Origin: Budorcas taxicolor
Lineage: Eukaryota > Chordata > Mammalia > Artiodactyla > Bovidae
Assembly (NCBI RefSeq): GCF_023091745.1
Contig: NC_068933.1
Coordinates: forward strand, 23,688,001 to 23,752,000
Direction of reading: 5' to 3'
DNA: 64,000 nucleotides
Shown here: positions 31,528 through 43,882 of the stretch, piece after piece
Position numbering within the stretch: position 1 is the stretch's first letter
Layout of the letters: each line of letters opens with the position of its first letter
Position numbers and translations under genes: made by a program
The notes under the pieces: model-generated
Told to the model about the DNA's origin: nothing
Databases searched by the model: none
What the model saw: the letters and a program-made list of their open reading frames with translations, nothing else

Positions 31528-33474
31528 ATATATTGTGTTTACATTTTTAATGTATACAACTTTCACCCTTGTGCTTCCATCTCACTTCCCCACCTCCACC
31601 CCCAGCAAGCACTTAGGTACTAAGCAAGCACTATGTTGGTCTCAGTTCAACTTAGGCCTCCTGCCCAAAGGCTGCACTAATGACAGGCATATTTCTGTGG
31701 CTGAATCTCAAAAGCAGCAGGCAACAATTTAATTAGCTCCAAGTCAATAAACCTCCACAAACCCAGCAAGGCAGTAAAGCATAAGCCTCACTAGTAATTA
31801 TCAGCAAAAGATTATTCATGTAGAATTACGATGCTTAACATTTGGCAGTATCTAACATAGAATATTTATAATTTTCTGACAATGACTAACAATGAAGAAT
31901 GGCATCAGAATGCATTAGAATTAATTCTGCTACAATCCTTCATTTAGAAAGAAAAAAAAAACTCCCACAAAAGGATATAACACAAGAAAACCCAAATTGG
32001 TATACAGTCAAAGGATAGACAATTTGCAACATAATTTCATGGATGCTTTTAAAATTTTTCTCAAATAAAGTGACTACATGAATATTTGATGTAGGAATAT
32101 GTTGATGTTAGAGGGAATGGACACCCTGTGTTACTCATGTATGTATTAAATATAACTACTCATCATATAATTCCCCCACTTGAATAATTCCTTATATTAA
32201 GCAGCCCTTACAATCTGCCTCCAGATCTCATTTTTGATGCTACACACTTTTGGGGTCAAGACATGATTTGGGGCTTCAATTTGAGAATTTGTGAGCATTG
32301 CAATCAAAGCAATCTGATGAGATAAGCCAGATGAGCACGTGGACAGTCACCCAGCTTCATCTCCTTCAAGGTACACAAACCAACACCCCCTTCTTTAATC
32401 ACAGTACAGTTCAAATCTGGCAAGTGTACCCCAGTTCTTTAGGGCTGACCCCCTGTCTCCCTATAGAAAGTAGAACTTAGAAATTCTCCCTACAAAGTCA
32501 TAACAATAACTTCAAAATTTCAAGTGCAGTAAGGCTAGTGAAATGTTCCATTTCCTGCATTCTCACAGGACTGAGTGTTCTCACTGCCTGATCTTAGAGT
32601 TTTCACAACCTAGTCCTGCTGACCGTGCTAGGCACTATGGATTAGGTTTTCCTGTGAGTGATGGAAAACTCAAACAGCATTTTCCTAAACAAGACAGAAG
32701 ACTCCAAGTAGGTGGTAAAGGGCTGTGCGATTGTCCACAATGACTGTTGCTCTGCGGGATCTGAACGATTCAGGGCTCTGGAGAAGAGGGTGCTAGATGC
32801 TGAGGAGGGTCTGCTGGAGAGCATGGGAAGGATTCAGGGAGAATCACATCAAGTGCTTTTTACTGGGCTTGAAGTCTACAAATAAAATCCACTGGCCAGG
32901 CCTGTGCTCAGAGCGTGGGGAATTCCTGGGGAAGGAACACAGTGGATTTTTCTAGAAAATGCCCCTGAGTTGAGTTGAATGCCCTGCAGGGTGTGGGAGG
33001 CAGGAGAAGCCGTGACACCTAACAAGACCTCTAGAAAACCCTGCAGTGTGCTGAGGGTCAACATAAATCATAAATAGATAGCTGCCCATCTCTGAAAGAG
33101 GACATCTCAGTGGGAAATGCCTAGGTCTCCTTCAGAATCTTCCAGACTCGAGGAAAACCCAGATCTCCACTTGGGCCTTTAAAGCTGTCAAAGGCCAACA
33201 CGCCATGGCTTCCTGTCCTCAGCTTCCATAAACTGCAAACATCCTGACCGCTCTCCATGTGTCCCTGCGACCCCCAGTCCACCTCCAACAACCGACCTTG
33301 AGCATTTGATCCCAATAAGGGCTCCAGTAGCTTATCCACTGTGACAACAGGAACCTCCTACCACCTTAGAAATGCAAGCTCCAGGCTCCTCCAGAGCCTT
33401 CTTCCAGGCAAATCTAGGGAGACCTTGTAGGAGAAAGCCTAGTGGGGGTGGGAAGTTGGTGTTAGTTTGAACAA
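31528..33474. other. Unassigned stretch, no gene recognised
   Basis: Nearly 2 kb with no recognised repeat or coding feature. Short frames (60-72 codons) show no motif. Region 31740-32300 is AT-rich. Confidence 0.3.
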
Positions 33475-33602
33475 TTTATTTATTTTCATTTCTTGGCCAA
33501 GCCATAAAGCATGTGAGATCCTAGTTTCCTAAGCAGGGGGCAAACTGGTGCCCCAGAAGTGGAAGCGGAGAGTCTTAACCACTGGACCACTAGGGAAGTC
33601 CC
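33475..33602 (-). mobile_element. CHR-type SINE
   Basis: Complement of CHR: atttattttcatttcttggcc, gagatcctagtttcctaagc, cttaaccactggaccactag, agggaagtccc. Confidence 0.88.
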
Positions 33603-34089
33603 AGTTCTAAACAATTTAAGTGCTTCTCAGTGCAGTCAGCCTGACCTCAAAATGCTGCCTCTTTGGGCACAACCTGATACTCTCATTCAGCTCTTCTCTT
33701 TTGTTTTTCTAACCCATTTGGCGCCTTACCTTGGTTTCTGCTGGTGACTTGCCCCTGGGGTTGCTGACCTAGTTTTGAATGTTGGTTTTGGCTCTTACTT
33801 GCATTCCTTCGGGGACTTGACTTTCCGTGTTTACCTGTCTGTGATTGCATCACAACTTCCAGAGACAGAGAAGCCTCATTCCTCTGCCTCATCCCTACTG
33901 GAGGACGCAGTTGAGGTATTTGCCAGCTTCGCCCTGAAGGCAATTAGAGAGGAGGGCTCTGGAAGCTTGGAAGTTTCATTTCCACTCCTCACCCTCCCGT
34001 GAAGAGAGAGGGGCCAGAAAAACTGGGTTAATAATCAATTACGTTTTCATGATGAAGCCTCCATAAAAATCCCTGGACTATCGTATAGG
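33603..34089. other. Unassigned stretch
   Basis: Two open frames of 62-86 codons on opposite strands at about 33683-34002; neither shows known motifs. Confidence 0.25.
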
Positions 34090-34318
34090 AGGGGCTTCTC
34101 TGGTGGCTCAGATGGTAAAGAATCCACCTGCAATGCAGGAGACCTGGGTTTGATCCCTGGGTGGGGAAGATCCCCTGGAGAAGGAAATGGCAACCCACTC
34201 CAGTGTTCTTGCTTGGAGAATCGCATGGATAGAGGAGCCTGGTGGGTTACAGTCCATGGGAGCACAAAGAGTCACACAACTGAGTGACTCATACACGCAC
34301 ACACACACACATAAGCAC
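34090..34318 (+). mobile_element. Bov-tA SINE with (CA)n tail
   Basis: Head ggggcttctctggtggctca, B-box-like GGTTTGATCCCTGG, BOV-A unit, then a (CA)n run at about 34295-34318. CA-type microsatellite growth at a SINE 3' end is common in bovids. Confidence 0.93.
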
Positions 34319-34344
34319 ACCGTGGAGGAGAGCGTCATACATCC

Positions 34345-34795
34345 TTGTGCTTCACACACCCCAAATCCATGGGGACAAGAGCTCCTGCACTTGGGGCCCT
34401 TCTGAATCCCGCCCTGTGTATCTCTTCATCTGGCTGTTCATTTGTATCCTTTATCAGTTCTTTTGTTAGATAATAAACTGGTAATTGTGAGTGTTTCCAT
34501 GAGTTCTGTGAGATGCTATAGCAAATTACTGAACCTGAGGAGGGGATCGTTGGAACCCCCAATTTGTAGCCAAGTTGACTAGGAGCACGAGTGACCTGGA
34601 GTGACTTAGGACGAGCATCTGAAGTAGGCTCTGTCTTGGGAGACAGGTCCCTTAACCTGTGGCTCTGATTCTGACTCCAGGCAGATGGTGTCAGACCTAA
34701 ATTGAATTGTAGGTCACCCAGCTGGCATCAGAGAATTGGTTGATGTGGGGGGAAAAAAGCCACAGGTCTGGTGTCAGAAGTGCTGTGAGTAGAGA
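34345..34795 (+). repeat. LTR-like interspersed repeat, copy 1
   Basis: It shares ordered blocks with 44960-45545: ctcttcatctggctgttca, a taataaactggtaat poly(A)-like motif, gagttctgtgag, then gagggg-tcgttggaac, then ggcagatggtgtcag and acccagctggc. The block order with an AATAAA suggests an LTR. I cannot name the family. It is followed by unrelated sequence. Confidence 0.6.
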
Positions 34796-36188
34796 GTAGA
34801 AGAATAGAGTTTTCTTCTTTCATTTGGTGAATCAAAGTCATCAGGGACCTTGCCAGGTGATGTCTGGTTATATATACAAACCGCATGTGGATCCCTGAGT
34901 CAGAGATGCATATGAAATTTTGTGTGGTTCTGGGGACTCTAAGGATATGGAAATATCTGTAATTAATCATTATCTGCACTTCCCACCAAAACTTTACTGA
35001 GAAAATCTACCCAGCCCCTAAAGCCCAGAGCAGATGTGTTTGAAATGATCTGCCAGGTCTAGGTCATTAGTTGTAATAACTCTAGATGTTTTTATAAAGC
35101 TGATTAATAAAAGGCTTAAATAATCATATGTAACTTCCTAAAATAGATAAGATCTGTATAACACTTATGACATAAATGGATTTGCTGGTGGTATGGAAGC
35201 CAGCAAAGGAAAAGACCTGCTTTAGGGTTTCATTTGGTGTCCAAATGCAAGGACACTGGAACATAACTAGACTTGGAAAATTTCCATGAGCCAGTGGACC
35301 ATTTTCCAGTAACAGCTCAGGACTAGTGATAGTGAGTTGTGTATGAGGCCAGAGGTTCATATCAATATTAAGTTGGTATTAGTATAAATTTACAAGTTTG
35401 TTTCCATTAGATGAGCTTCAAGTGTGAGAGTAAATGTGTTGATGTAGGATATTTATCTTTCTTCCTAGAATGATATTACTTTTGTCATCTCAAAAAAAAA
35501 AAAAACCAACCAACAGATAATTTCTGGAACATTTATCTATTTACCATAGTAAAGCCAGGAAATGTGTCTATTGACATTCAAAATAAGATAGTTTAAAAAA
35601 AACAATAGAAAAAATGATTCCCCAAACTGGATACCTTTCAACATTTGTAGATTTTTGTTTAATTTGAACCTCTGACAATAGTTAGTCAAACAGCACCATA
35701 CTTTTTATTTTCTGCTTCAGAAGCATAGACAAAAAGGAGCCAAAAGACAGAGAAATTGAAAACTACTATAAAACTGCCTTCATTTTTCCTAATTAAAGAG
35801 TAGGCTTGTCTGATTCAGAAAAGAGTCTGAATCAGGGAACACTTCATAAGAAGTATAATTTATGACAACCCTTGGCAGGGACAGGAGAATCAAATTAAAA
35901 GACTAGAGAATATTTTTTTAATTTAGTAAAATAAAGACTAATCATTTGTAACTCACTGGCTTCTTCATTTTTTGATGCATTTTCTTTAGGACTTAATAGA
36001 CTAAACACATACATCCCTTCTTTGATTATCACTGACAGAGTGATCTGTCTGGAATGACACCAAATTTCAGAATAATAGAGTCTAAATTAATGAACCATCT
36101 TGACTTGGCCTTTATAATGTCAATTAGAGGTAGATCAATTGCTGGTTTGGGGGTTAAAAAGTTTTTTAACATTCCCAGAAAAGTTACA
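34796..36188. other. Unassigned stretch
   Basis: AT-rich; no gene or repeat recognised. An A-run is at 35492-35504. Confidence 0.3.
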
Positions 36189-36189
36189 A

Positions 36190-36374
36190 AGTGAAAGTGA
36201 AAGTCACTCAGTTGTGTCCAACTCTTTGTGACCCCATGGACTGTATAGTCCAGGCCAGAATACTGGAAAGGGTAACCTTTCCCGTCTCCAAGGATCTTTC
36301 CAACCCAGGGATCGAACCCAGGTCTCCCTTATTGCAGGCAGATTCTTTACCAGCTGAGCCACCAGGGAAACTCA
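36190..36374 (-). mobile_element. Bov-tA SINE
   Basis: gtgaaagtgaaagtcactca start and ccagctgagccaccagggaa end on the + strand, with an internal deletion of the BOV-A unit (gactgtatagtccaggccag). Confidence 0.92.
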
Positions 36375-37115
36375 GAAAAATTACAGCTCTGTGACAAAAT
36401 GATTGTGCATATCTACTAACAGCCACCAGAGGTCTACTTACCATTGCAAATCCTCCAAGCCTTGCTATAGAAACGTGAACCACAGACAAGCAGGGTGGGC
36501 CCTCCTCCAGCCCTGTTGAATCAGAGTCTGCACTGTAGGTGATTTGTACATTTGACAACCTCTATCCTGGGTTACAGGAGGAAAACATTTTACATTCAAT
36601 ATATGATCAGAGATTTGAAAGCTCAGAGGATCTCACCATCCAGTTCCATGCTCAATCTCCTATCTTCCAATTGGCTGGTTTTTCATAAAAACATTATAGC
36701 TCAAAAAGTTTTTCTTTCTTAAAAACAGTTACCCTAAAAGGTTTCTCTCATGACATGTTCTAATCCTATAAATTATCTTAGTCACAAATACATTTTATCT
36801 AATCTCTGATGTATATATTTGGGGACCTGAAAGAGTTCTTAAGTATGATTTAACATGAGTCTAAATTTCCTCATTTTACAGAAAGAAACCCCTGGGCCAA
36901 GGATTTTCAGAACGTGGTGATCTAAATGAGATTCCCTTCCCCTCCACTGCCAAATCCAAGAACTTGCCAAGAGCCAGGACCTGTGGTGAGAGTAAATCAG
37001 GGCTTGGGCTCTCCGTCGGGACTGCTTCCTGCCCCGCTTCTCTGCAAAAGAAGTGGTACTGAGCTTGGTGAGCTTGGAGAAAGGAACAGAGCCTGTTAAT
37101 GAACATGTGCAGAAC
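36375..37115. other. Unassigned stretch
   Basis: No gene or repeat recognised; a frame of 76 codons at 36876-37106 (-) has no motif. Confidence 0.25.
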
Positions 37116-37566
37116 TAGGACTTTCCTGGTGGCCTGGTGGCTAAGACTCCATGGTGCTCCCAGTGCAGGGAGCCTGGGTTCTATCCCTGGTCAGGGAACT
37201 AGATTCCCAGGTGCTGCAACTAAGACCTGGTGAGTGCAAGTCACTTGGTTGTGTCTGACTCTTTTCGACCCCATGGACTATAAATAAGTCCATGGAATTC
37301 TCCAGGCCACAATACTGGAGTGGGTAGCCTTTCCCTTCTCTAGGGTATCTTCCCAACCCAGGGATCGAACCCAGGTCTCCCTCAGTGCAGGCAGATTCTT
37401 TACCAGCTGAGTCACCAGGGAAGCCCAAGAATACTGGAGTGGGTAGCCTATCCCTTCTCCAGCAGATCTTCCCGGCCCAGGAATCAAACTGGGGTCTCCT
37501 GCATTGCAGGTGGATACTTTACTGACTGAGCTATCAGCTGCGGCCAAATAAATAAATATTTATTTA
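37116..37566 (+). mobile_element. CHR-type SINE split by a Bov-tA
   Basis: The CHR head (ggactttcctggtggcctgg to gctgcaactaagacctgg) is at 37118-37218 and its A/T-rich end (gcggccaaataaataaat) resumes at about 37540. The middle 37222-37538 is a younger insertion. Confidence 0.85.
37222..37538 (-). mobile_element. Bov-tA SINE, dimeric variant, inside CHR
   Basis: Same tandem-head structure as 25797-26039: gaatactggagtgggtagcc occurs twice (about 37312 and 37431), each followed by a tRNA-like head. The shared form suggests both come from the same dimeric source subfamily. Confidence 0.88.
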
Positions 37567-37569
37567 TTT

Positions 37570-37716
37570 ATTTAAATATAAATTTATTTATTTTAATTTG
37601 AGGTTAATTACTTTACAATATTGTATTCGTTTTGCCATACATCAACATGAATCCGCCACAGATATACACGTGTTCCCCATCCTGAACCCCCCTCCCTCCT
37701 CCCTCCCCGTAAAAAG
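37570..37716 (-). mobile_element. L1 3' end, antisense
   Basis: aatttgaggttaattacttt, caatattgtattcgttttgcc, acgtgttccccatcctgaac on the + strand; the same block as 17343-17460. Confidence 0.9.
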
Positions 37717-38180
37717 TTGCGCGGAACCCTAAGGTCTGCTCTGTCCTACTTGAGTGTGCCAGGACTCCCTAAAGGGGCACAAAGGTTTGGACAAGCCTTC
37801 CCTGCCATAGGTGCTAGGAGAGCTCGGGATGACGAGAGATCAAGGATGCTTCCTCTCATGCCTTAGAGGGGGAGCCTCTACAACAGGATCACAGGAAGGG
37901 GATCTGGAAGGATCTTGGCTCTAAAGGTGTCCAGAGGCCAAAGAGGACACACAGAAAGAACACTCAGATCTTATGCCCAGTTGAAAAGAACTGCTGCAGC
38001 AGAGAAATGGATTCCTAAAAATATTGAAAAGAGTACTTAAGAACAAAATTATAAGACAACCGATAAAATAAAAAAGATTTCCCAGAGCTTTAAAAATCCT
38101 TACCAATTTAAGGGATGAATAGAAAAAGTGATGGTAGCTGATGAGAACTGTATTCATGGCCTGGAAGGTTAAGGACCGTC
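37717..38180. other. Unassigned stretch
   Basis: No gene or repeat recognised. Confidence 0.25.
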
Positions 38181-38560
38181 AGCACCACAAACCACAGAGC
38201 AGAACACACAAAGAAATGGAAGTCATGAGGGAAATGGAGAGAGATTTGGAAAATTGATGCTGGACATCTATCATTTGAATAATACATATTATAAAAGTAA
38301 AAGAAAGAACACAAGAAGTCGAAGAAATCATTTTAAATAACTTAGAAAATTTTCCTAAGCCAAAGAAAGACTTGAGTTTTTAGGGTTAAAAGGTTCAGAA
38401 TTCTTGGCTGGATTGAGGAGACAAACACACACTTAAAACAAGTTTCCAGGATTTTCCTTTTTCGACTGTTTTTGGACTTCTTATCTGCAACATTGCAAAT
38501 CTAAATTTGTACCTTTAGATTTTGGAAGAAACTCCCAAGAATTCTATATCAGGCATTGTA
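38181..38560 (+). mobile_element. Possible old L1/HAL1 ORF1-like fragment
   Basis: Blocks such as tggaaaattgatgctggaca, cgaagaaatcattttaaata and cttagaaaattttcctaag resemble the ORF1-end region of ancient L1-type repeats. Strong divergence; a weak call. Confidence 0.35.
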
Positions 38561-38721
38561 GTTGTTTACCTGTTAAGGTGAAAGAAAGATATTGAGGACA
38601 TGCACTAATTCAGAGAATAAATTCCTGAGTTTTCCATCTTAGGTACGTAACTGAGAAAAAGACCTTTCCGAAGACTAAACGTTATTGATATATATGCCTA
38701 GCAATCGTCTATCCATCTATT

Positions 38722-38934
38722 CATTGTTGTTTAGTTGCTGAGTTGTGTCCAACTCTTTGCGACCCCATGGACTATAGCCCACCAGACTCCTCTATCCATG
38801 GGATTTCCCAGGCAATTGTACTGGAGTGGGTAGCCATTTCTTTATCCAGGGGATCTTCCTGACCCAAGGACTGAACCCGCATCTCCTGCATTGCAGGCAG
38901 ATTCTTTTGCCGCTGAGCCACTGAAGAAGCCCAA
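38722..38934 (-). mobile_element. Bov-tA SINE
   Basis: cattgttgtttagttgctga start and cgctgagccactgaagaagc end on the + strand. Complete. Confidence 0.93.
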
Positions 38935-39563
38935 ATAGACAGGTACTGAACCCAGTAAATATCAGTAGGAAAGTCCCTGTCTCCTCATACACATATGCTT
39001 ATGGAGATAGACATCTAGCATTTTTAGGTAAGTTATACTGAGAGGTTTATCTGAATACCTTGTCTGCCATAGTTCCAGAAATGGAACTGGTCTGGTCTCT
39101 GTGTTTTGTGTGTGAATGTGTGTCAGCTTGCTCAAGGAAATCTAACCCTTCACAGAGCCTTACCTTATTGCATGAATGTTTTCAGTGTCTCAGCTAGGCT
39201 GCCTCAGTCTCACAGCCTCTCTTCTACCCTACCCCAATGCCCTGAAAGCATTCTAAAACAGATTTTTGCTTTGACTGGATTTTTGTCATATCTGGTAGCA
39301 AGAATTCAGAGGCTGTTTTCCAGTGGAAATGTAAGATGAGAATCACATGCTTCAGTGGATTTCTGGGCTACTGAATAATTTAGTAATTATGATAACTAAA
39401 AAATGCCTGCCAAATACAGAAATAAAGGCATGGAAAGAAGTCCCTAGGTCTTGTGGAACACTGCAATACTGATCACTGATGACTAATTGTGATTGGTATT
39501 ATTAGATAAAGGCTTTTTTAAAACCTTTTTTGAATTTGTTACAATATTGCTTATGTTTTATGT
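38935..39563. other. Unassigned stretch
   Basis: A frame of 77 codons at 39106-39339 (+) has no recognisable motif. No repeat seen. Confidence 0.25.
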
Positions 39564-39564
39564 T

Positions 39565-39668
39565 TTGGTTATTTGGCCGCCGAGGCATGTGGGAATCTTA
39601 ATCAGGGATCGAACCCACACCCCCTGCTTTGAAAGACAAATCCTAACTACTGGACCGCCAGGGAAGTC
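39565..39668 (-). mobile_element. CHR-type SINE
   Basis: gggaatcttaatcagggatc, cctaactactggaccgccag, ggaagtcc on the + strand. Short and diverged. Confidence 0.85.
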
Positions 39669-39686
39669 CTCAGTATTAGATAACTT

Positions 39687-39957
39687 AAGGCAATGGCACC
39701 CCACTCCAGTACTCTTGCCTGGAAAATCCCATGAACGGAGGAGCATGGTAGGCTGCAGTCCATGGGGTCGCGAAGAGTCGGACACAACTGAGCGACTTCA
39801 CTTTCACTTTTCACTTGAATGCATTGGAGAAGGAAATGGCAACCCACTCCAGTGTTCTTGCCTGGAGAATCCCAGGGACGGGGGAGCCTGGTGGGCTGCC
39901 GTCTATGGGATCTCACAGAGTCGGACACGACTGAAGTGACTTAGCAGCAGCAGCACA
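39687..39957 (+). mobile_element. BOV-A2 SINE
   Basis: Two BOV-A monomers, aaggcaatggcaccccactc to cttagcagcagcagcac. Little divergence between this copy and the one at 5796-6064, so it is a young-looking insertion. Confidence 0.95.
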
Positions 39958-40483
39958 CTCTAGGTAAGATCATTCAATGGAAACTTGAAATAGAGGAAAG
40001 TAGCTCCTATCCAGATTAAGGAAATGTTTATCAATCCCTACAAACTCACAGTCAATGTCAATTCCAGTATAATATCAGTAGTTTCATCAGTAAAGTAGTT
40101 GTTTGAGTTATACTGAAGACTTCACTCTCCTTTCCTTTTTTCACTTCCTTACCATTTGTCCTCAGTGTTCTCATGTTCACAGCCATTTTCTGTCTGAGGC
40201 CACCTCGGAGTCTTCTTTTTATCCAAATTGCATCTTTGACTTAAAAAAAGATCATTCTACGTGTAAAGCTCTGTCTTAATTTCAAGGCAATGTTCATTAC
40301 ATTTCCCCCACTTCTTGAATCATGTGTAATAATGCGCTTGTCTTCAGATGATTTTTTTCCCCCAGAAGACACGCACTGATCTTCAGTATCTCTCTGCTGA
40401 TTCACTTGTGTTGTGTCATCTATCACATACCTCCTATAATTAATATTCAAACTGATGAAATTAAGGAAAGTATTTCCAGGGAT
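39958..40483. other. Unassigned stretch
   Basis: No gene or repeat recognised. Confidence 0.25.
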
Positions 40484-41363
40484 TCAGTTCAGTTCAGTCA
40501 CTCAGTCGTGTCGGACACTTTGTGACCCCATGAACTGCAGCACGCCAGGCCTCTCTGTCCATCATCATCTCGCGGAGTTCATTCAAACTCACATCCATCA
40601 AGTCGGTGATGCCATCCAGCCATCTCATCCTCTGTTGTCCCCTTCTCCTCCTGCCCTCAATCCCTCCCAGCATCAGAGTCTTTTCCAATGAGTCAACTCT
40701 TTGCTTGAAGTGGCCAAAGTACTGGAGTTTCAGCTTTAGCATCAGTCCTTCCAATGAACACTCAGGACTGATCTCCTTTAGGGTGGACTGGTTGGATCTC
40801 CTTGCAGTCCAAGGGACTCTCAAGAGTCTTCTCCAGCACCACAGTTCAAAAGCATCAATTCTTTGGTGCTCAGCTTTCTTCACAGTCCAACTCTCACATC
40901 CATACATGACCACTGGAAAAATCATAGCCTTGACTAGATGGACCTTTGTTGGCAAAGTAATATCTCTGCTTTTTAATATGCTATCTAGGTTGGTCATAAC
41001 TTTCCTTCCAAGGAGTAAGCATCTTTTAATTTCATGGCTGCAATCACCATCTGCAGTGATTTTGGAGCCCCAAAAATAAAGTCTGACACTGTCTCCACTG
41101 TTTCCCCATCTATTTCCCATGAAGTGATGGGACCAGATGCCATGATCTTCGTTTTCTGAATGTTGAGCTTTAAGCCAACTTTTTCACTCTCCACTTTCAC
41201 TTTCATCAAGAGGCTTTTAGTTCCTCTTCACTTTCTGCCATAAGGGTTGTGTCATCTGTATTTCTGAGGTTATTGATATTTCTCCCGGCAATCTTGATTC
41301 CAGCTTGTGCTCCTGCCAGCCAAGCCTTTCTCATGATGTACTCTGCATGTAAGTTTAAACTGC
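40484..41363 (-). mobile_element. BovB LINE (RTE), 3' 0.9 kb, antisense
   Basis: Starts on the + with the BovB tail complement ttcagttcagttcagtcact. A - strand frame of 208 codons (40494-41120) covers the post-RT region (SWTVKKAEHQRIDAFELWCW). The RT active site (complement of 41251-41262) reads NTDD instead of YADD. 5'-truncated in the palm. Confidence 0.94.
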
Positions 41364-42032
41364 CTCAAATTAGATGAAGACATTATTGTGCGTAGGTTTG
41401 GTTTTCCTAGCTGACATACTGGATGTGTGGCAGGGTCGTTCGCTGAAACATTTCAATGTGTTTCTTCTTTCGGTTTGCCACAGGTATTCGTAGAAGATGA
41501 ATGCCGACATCGCCCTCAGGCCACGTTGGGCAGAGCAGAAAGCAGGAGCTGGCTGGTGCTCACTAAAGTCAATGTGTTCTGTGTCCTAGAGAGAGAAGAG
41601 AGAGACGCTTTCTGTTATTATTGTTTGCTCCTTCCTCCCTCCTTCCCTCTCTCCTTCTTTCCTTCTTCCCTTCCTTGTTTCCTCCTCTCTGTCCTTCCTT
41701 CCCTATCTTCCTATAGATTGATCATCCCAAATGTCCTGGAGATCTGCACCTCAGCACCTCTGGGGGAGTCTGTCTCGTGTAACTAGATGCCCCAGGCTTT
41801 GTGGCAAAAGAGGAAGGAGGTCTTCTCAGGCTGGGTGTGCGGAGCAGCTCCCTTCTAGGGACCATGGGCTCAGAGAACTATGTGACGCGACACCAGGAGG
41901 TGCTGAGAGGCCCATGTGCATCTTCTCCCTTCCGAGTACCACCCAGGCCTCCTGGGAGGGGACGGAGAAACTTGTTGTGTGGATAGAAGGGGAACTTTTG
42001 GCTGGTCCCCTCTGAATGGGAATCCCAAGCTT
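41364..42032. other. Unassigned, with polypyrimidine tract
   Basis: A C/T-only tract of about 90 bases at 41625-41714 (interrupted by few purines) can form an H-DNA-type structure. A splice-acceptor-like site is at about 41484 (tcggtttgccacag), followed by an open frame without known motif. Confidence 0.3.
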
Positions 42033-42258
42033 GGGGCTTCCCTGGTAGTTCAGTGGTAAAGAATCTGTCTGCAATGCAGAAGACTTAGTAGGAGCCACAG
42101 GTTTGATCCCTGGGTCAGAAAGATCCCCTGGAGAAGGAAATGGCAACCCACTCCGGCATTCTTGCCTGGACAATCCCATGGACAGAGGAGCCTGGCAGGC
42201 TACAGTCCATGGGGTTGCAAAGACTCGGACATGACTAGGGACTAAATAGCAAAATAGA
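42033..42258 (+). mobile_element. Bov-tA SINE
   Basis: Head ggggcttccctggtagttca, a 13-base extra near agacttagtaggagccacag, B-box-like GGTTTGATCCCTGG and the BOV-A unit to catgactagggactaaat. Confidence 0.93.
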
Positions 42259-43653
42259 AAATAATAACATTTCTTGGATGTATACATAGATTAAGGTTTG
42301 CAAATGCACATTCTCCACAAATATCTATCACAGGATAGCAGTATGGTACTGGCCCCACTGCCATGATGAAGTTTTGATTCTTGAGACTTAGATACCTAAA
42401 GATCATGTCAATTCTACCCACCTGTGAGAAAATGTATATGAAAATATGTACAAAGTGAAAGTTCTGGAAGTGATTATAATTGTGAAATATGTGTCAGGTA
42501 TTGCTTAAAGGACTTAGAATGAGATTCTCTATGAAGCAGTACTTGAAAAATTGTTTTCAAGGTTTACAAAACTGGATTTTAACACAAAATATCATAGTAA
42601 GTCTTTAAAATAATTTCAGGGCTGCCTATAATAATGCACTCTGAATCTCAACTTTGGCAATTTTCCTGTACTTACTTTTCTTTATTTGTTTGAGTTTGGT
42701 TGAACCTATGAGATGTTGCCATTTTGTAGAACAAAATGTTCCTAGAACAAAACTGTTGACTGGCAATGGTTTCATGTAGCTTATTTACCCAGATAAATGA
42801 GGGGGCTCGTGGTTTCTGATCATATGTGTGAACAGCATGAAAGTCCTCATTCCTGTCTTCACAATAAAAAAAAAGCTGAACAAAGTGAAGGGTCACAACT
42901 GTTCTTAGATCCATCAGAGAACTGAGGTCACAGGCCAGCTGTCGCCACTAAAACTGGAAAGATAGACAGGTGGGGATAGTAGGTCACAGCCTCCTGGAAC
43001 AGAAGCTAGGGAGCAGATGGCTGCAGCCAACATGGGGAAGGATGCTTGAACGGGTAATTGACAAGTTGCTGAAGGTTCAGTGTGGCTGCCTTCTAACCCA
43101 GTGAGGCTTAGAAACTCCCAGTGTCTTAATCGTAGGGAAAACCTCCCCACTTTCATGAATTTTACCTCTGGGAGCTCTGCCAGCTTCTCCTGTGAAGATT
43201 GGAGGAAAATCCCCCTGTGTCTGTGGCAGGTGGAGGGACAAATAAGCATTCTGAAAGATACCAGGACATTCTGTTCTCTTTAACAAGGACTGCCCTCAAG
43301 GGAAACTATTTTACCAAAGCCTCAATGACCAGGGCAAAGAGAAGTACCCTTCTCCAGCCTCTTCTAGTCCTCAACGTGGGGGACAGGAAACACCCAAGGC
43401 AGGCTCAGTAAAAGACTGAGACCTAATTATAGGACTATATAAGTGTTTCCCCTCCCTCACACCTTGTGACCACGAGATAGGGCTCCTGGGTAATAAAGGG
43501 GAATGCAGATTAAGAACTGCAAGCCTCAAGTCCTTATTTAAGGAGCCTTTGGGGAATCCAAAGACAGTAGGGAAGACAAAAACAACAGCACTGGAGGAAA
43601 TTTTAGTCTTGGACACGGTAGCCATAGGAAACAGAAAACAGAGCCTAACTCCC
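42259..43653. other. Unassigned stretch, no gene recognised
   Basis: Frames up to 111 codons are open on both strands at 42914-43411, without recognised motifs. No repeat seen. Confidence 0.3.
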
Positions 43654-43882
43654 AGCTGTGTGTGGGCGTGCTCAGCCACTTCATTCGTGTCTGACTCTGC
43701 AACCCTCGGGACGGTAGCCCACCAGGCTCCTCTGTTCACAGGATTCTCCAGGCAAGAATACTGGAGTGGGTGGCCACGCCCTCTTCCAGGGGATCTTCCC
43801 AACCCAGGGATCGAACTCTACTCTCCTGTGTCTCCAGCACTGCAGGCAGATTCTTAATCACTAAGACACCCATGGAGCCCAG
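43654..43882 (-). mobile_element. Bov-tA SINE
   Basis: gtgtgggcgtgctcagccac start and gcagattcttaatcactaag end on the + strand. A short CCCAGCT repeat flanks it (about 43651 and 43878). Confidence 0.92.

Noticed and set aside
41484..41786. Exon after the acceptor-like tcggtttgccacag
   Set aside because: The frame runs into the polypyrimidine tract with no donor and no motif; weaker than the site at 46807.
43371..43802. 143-codon frame on the - strand
   Set aside because: Half of it is Bov-tA; the rest has no motif.
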